A stretch of DNA of 64,000 nucleotides from Agarophyton chilense (taxonomy: Eukaryota; Rhodophyta; Florideophyceae; Gracilariales; Gracilariaceae): the NCBI GenBank assembly GCA_030374765.1, contig JARGXX010000022.1, forward strand, positions 620,001 to 684,000, written 5' to 3'. Each line of letters begins with the position of its first letter. Position 1 is the stretch's first letter. Below the pieces are notes generated by a model. That model was not told the origin of the DNA. It saw only the letters and a program-made list of their open reading frames with translations, and searched no databases. The position numbers were made by a program, and so were the translations under genes. Shown here piece by piece: positions 63,836 through 64,000 of this stretch.

Positions 63836-64000
63836 GTTATGGACCCTACGCTAGCCACATAAAACAAACCGCAAACAACAGCCCGCCACCCCACCCCATA
63901 TCCTTCACAACGGATCCCCGGCAACTCCGCCTAGCCCGTCGCCTCGAGCGAAAAAAACGACTGAACCCAGACATCCAACAACTATACACCAACTCCGTAC
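63836..64000 (+). CDS. Possible coding exon running off the right edge
   Basis: One + strand frame (from tat at 63838) is open to the window end and reads YGPYASHIKQTANNSPPPHP, then TDPRQLRLARRLERKKRLNP, a protein-like basic helical stretch. It is preceded by cctacactcacag, a fair splice acceptor, but no upstream exon was found. The function is unknown and the piece is too short to place. Confidence 0.3.

Noticed and set aside
63796-63838. A 31-bp intron (gtaagg...ctcacag) joining a short ATG-started exon to the right-edge frame
   Set aside because: It is far too short for a normal spliceosomal intron, and the joined frame stops within a few codons.
1-64000. tRNA, rRNA, CRISPR array or prokaryotic operon signals
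   Set aside because: No cloverleaf with A and B boxes, rRNA core segment or regularly spaced repeats was seen. Introns and eukaryotic retroelements exclude a prokaryotic reading.

Overview
The window looks like nuclear DNA of a eukaryote with intron-poor genes set in a transposon-rich background. A red macroalga such as Chondrus would fit: short host-gene islands, very few short GT-AG introns, copia, gypsy and DNA transposons. That assignment is inference; no rRNA or organelle gene is present to fix the taxon.

Region by region. 0-5 kb holds a badly decayed Ty3/gypsy element on the + strand (gag, protease and chromodomain pieces; the RT-to-integrase core is gone). 5.6-8.6 kb holds a long decayed reading frame of unknown family on the - strand. 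9.67-15.14 kb is a complete Ty1/copia element on the - strand with 140-bp LTRs and a 5-bp target duplication (CGCCT), disabled by a stop codon between reverse transcriptase and RNase H. 17.4-21.6 kb holds gypsy remnants in two orientations. 22-44 kb is a graveyard: a pogo/Tigger-like transposase, a PIF/Harbinger transposase, two Tc1/mariner transposases in opposite orientation (one split by an inserted dispersed repeat), an inositol-monophosphatase-like pseudogene, a WD40-like relic, and several coding-looking pieces I cannot name.

45.4-51.3 kb is the main host-gene island: pyruvate kinase (-), a WW/AIM24-family protein with two small introns (-), and a copine (+). The last two diverge from a shared 578-bp low-complexity promoter region. 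52.88-59.79 kb is a full-length Ty3/gypsy element (+) with 1,146-bp LTRs that look identical by eye, a 5-bp target duplication (ATCAT) and one uninterrupted polyprotein frame, so it inserted very recently. 62.0-64.0 kb has a second small gene group: a short unknown ORF (+), a Mediator subunit 18-like gene (-), and perhaps the start of another gene running off the right edge.

The host genes are ordinary housekeeping functions (glycolysis, mitochondrial or membrane biology, transcription). The most unusual items are the gypsy element whose initiator ATG lies inside its LTR and whose LTR leader carries four 16-nt hairpin repeats, the WW-AIM24 fusion, and the unidentified relic reading frames at 5.6-8.6 kb and 26.5-30.2 kb.
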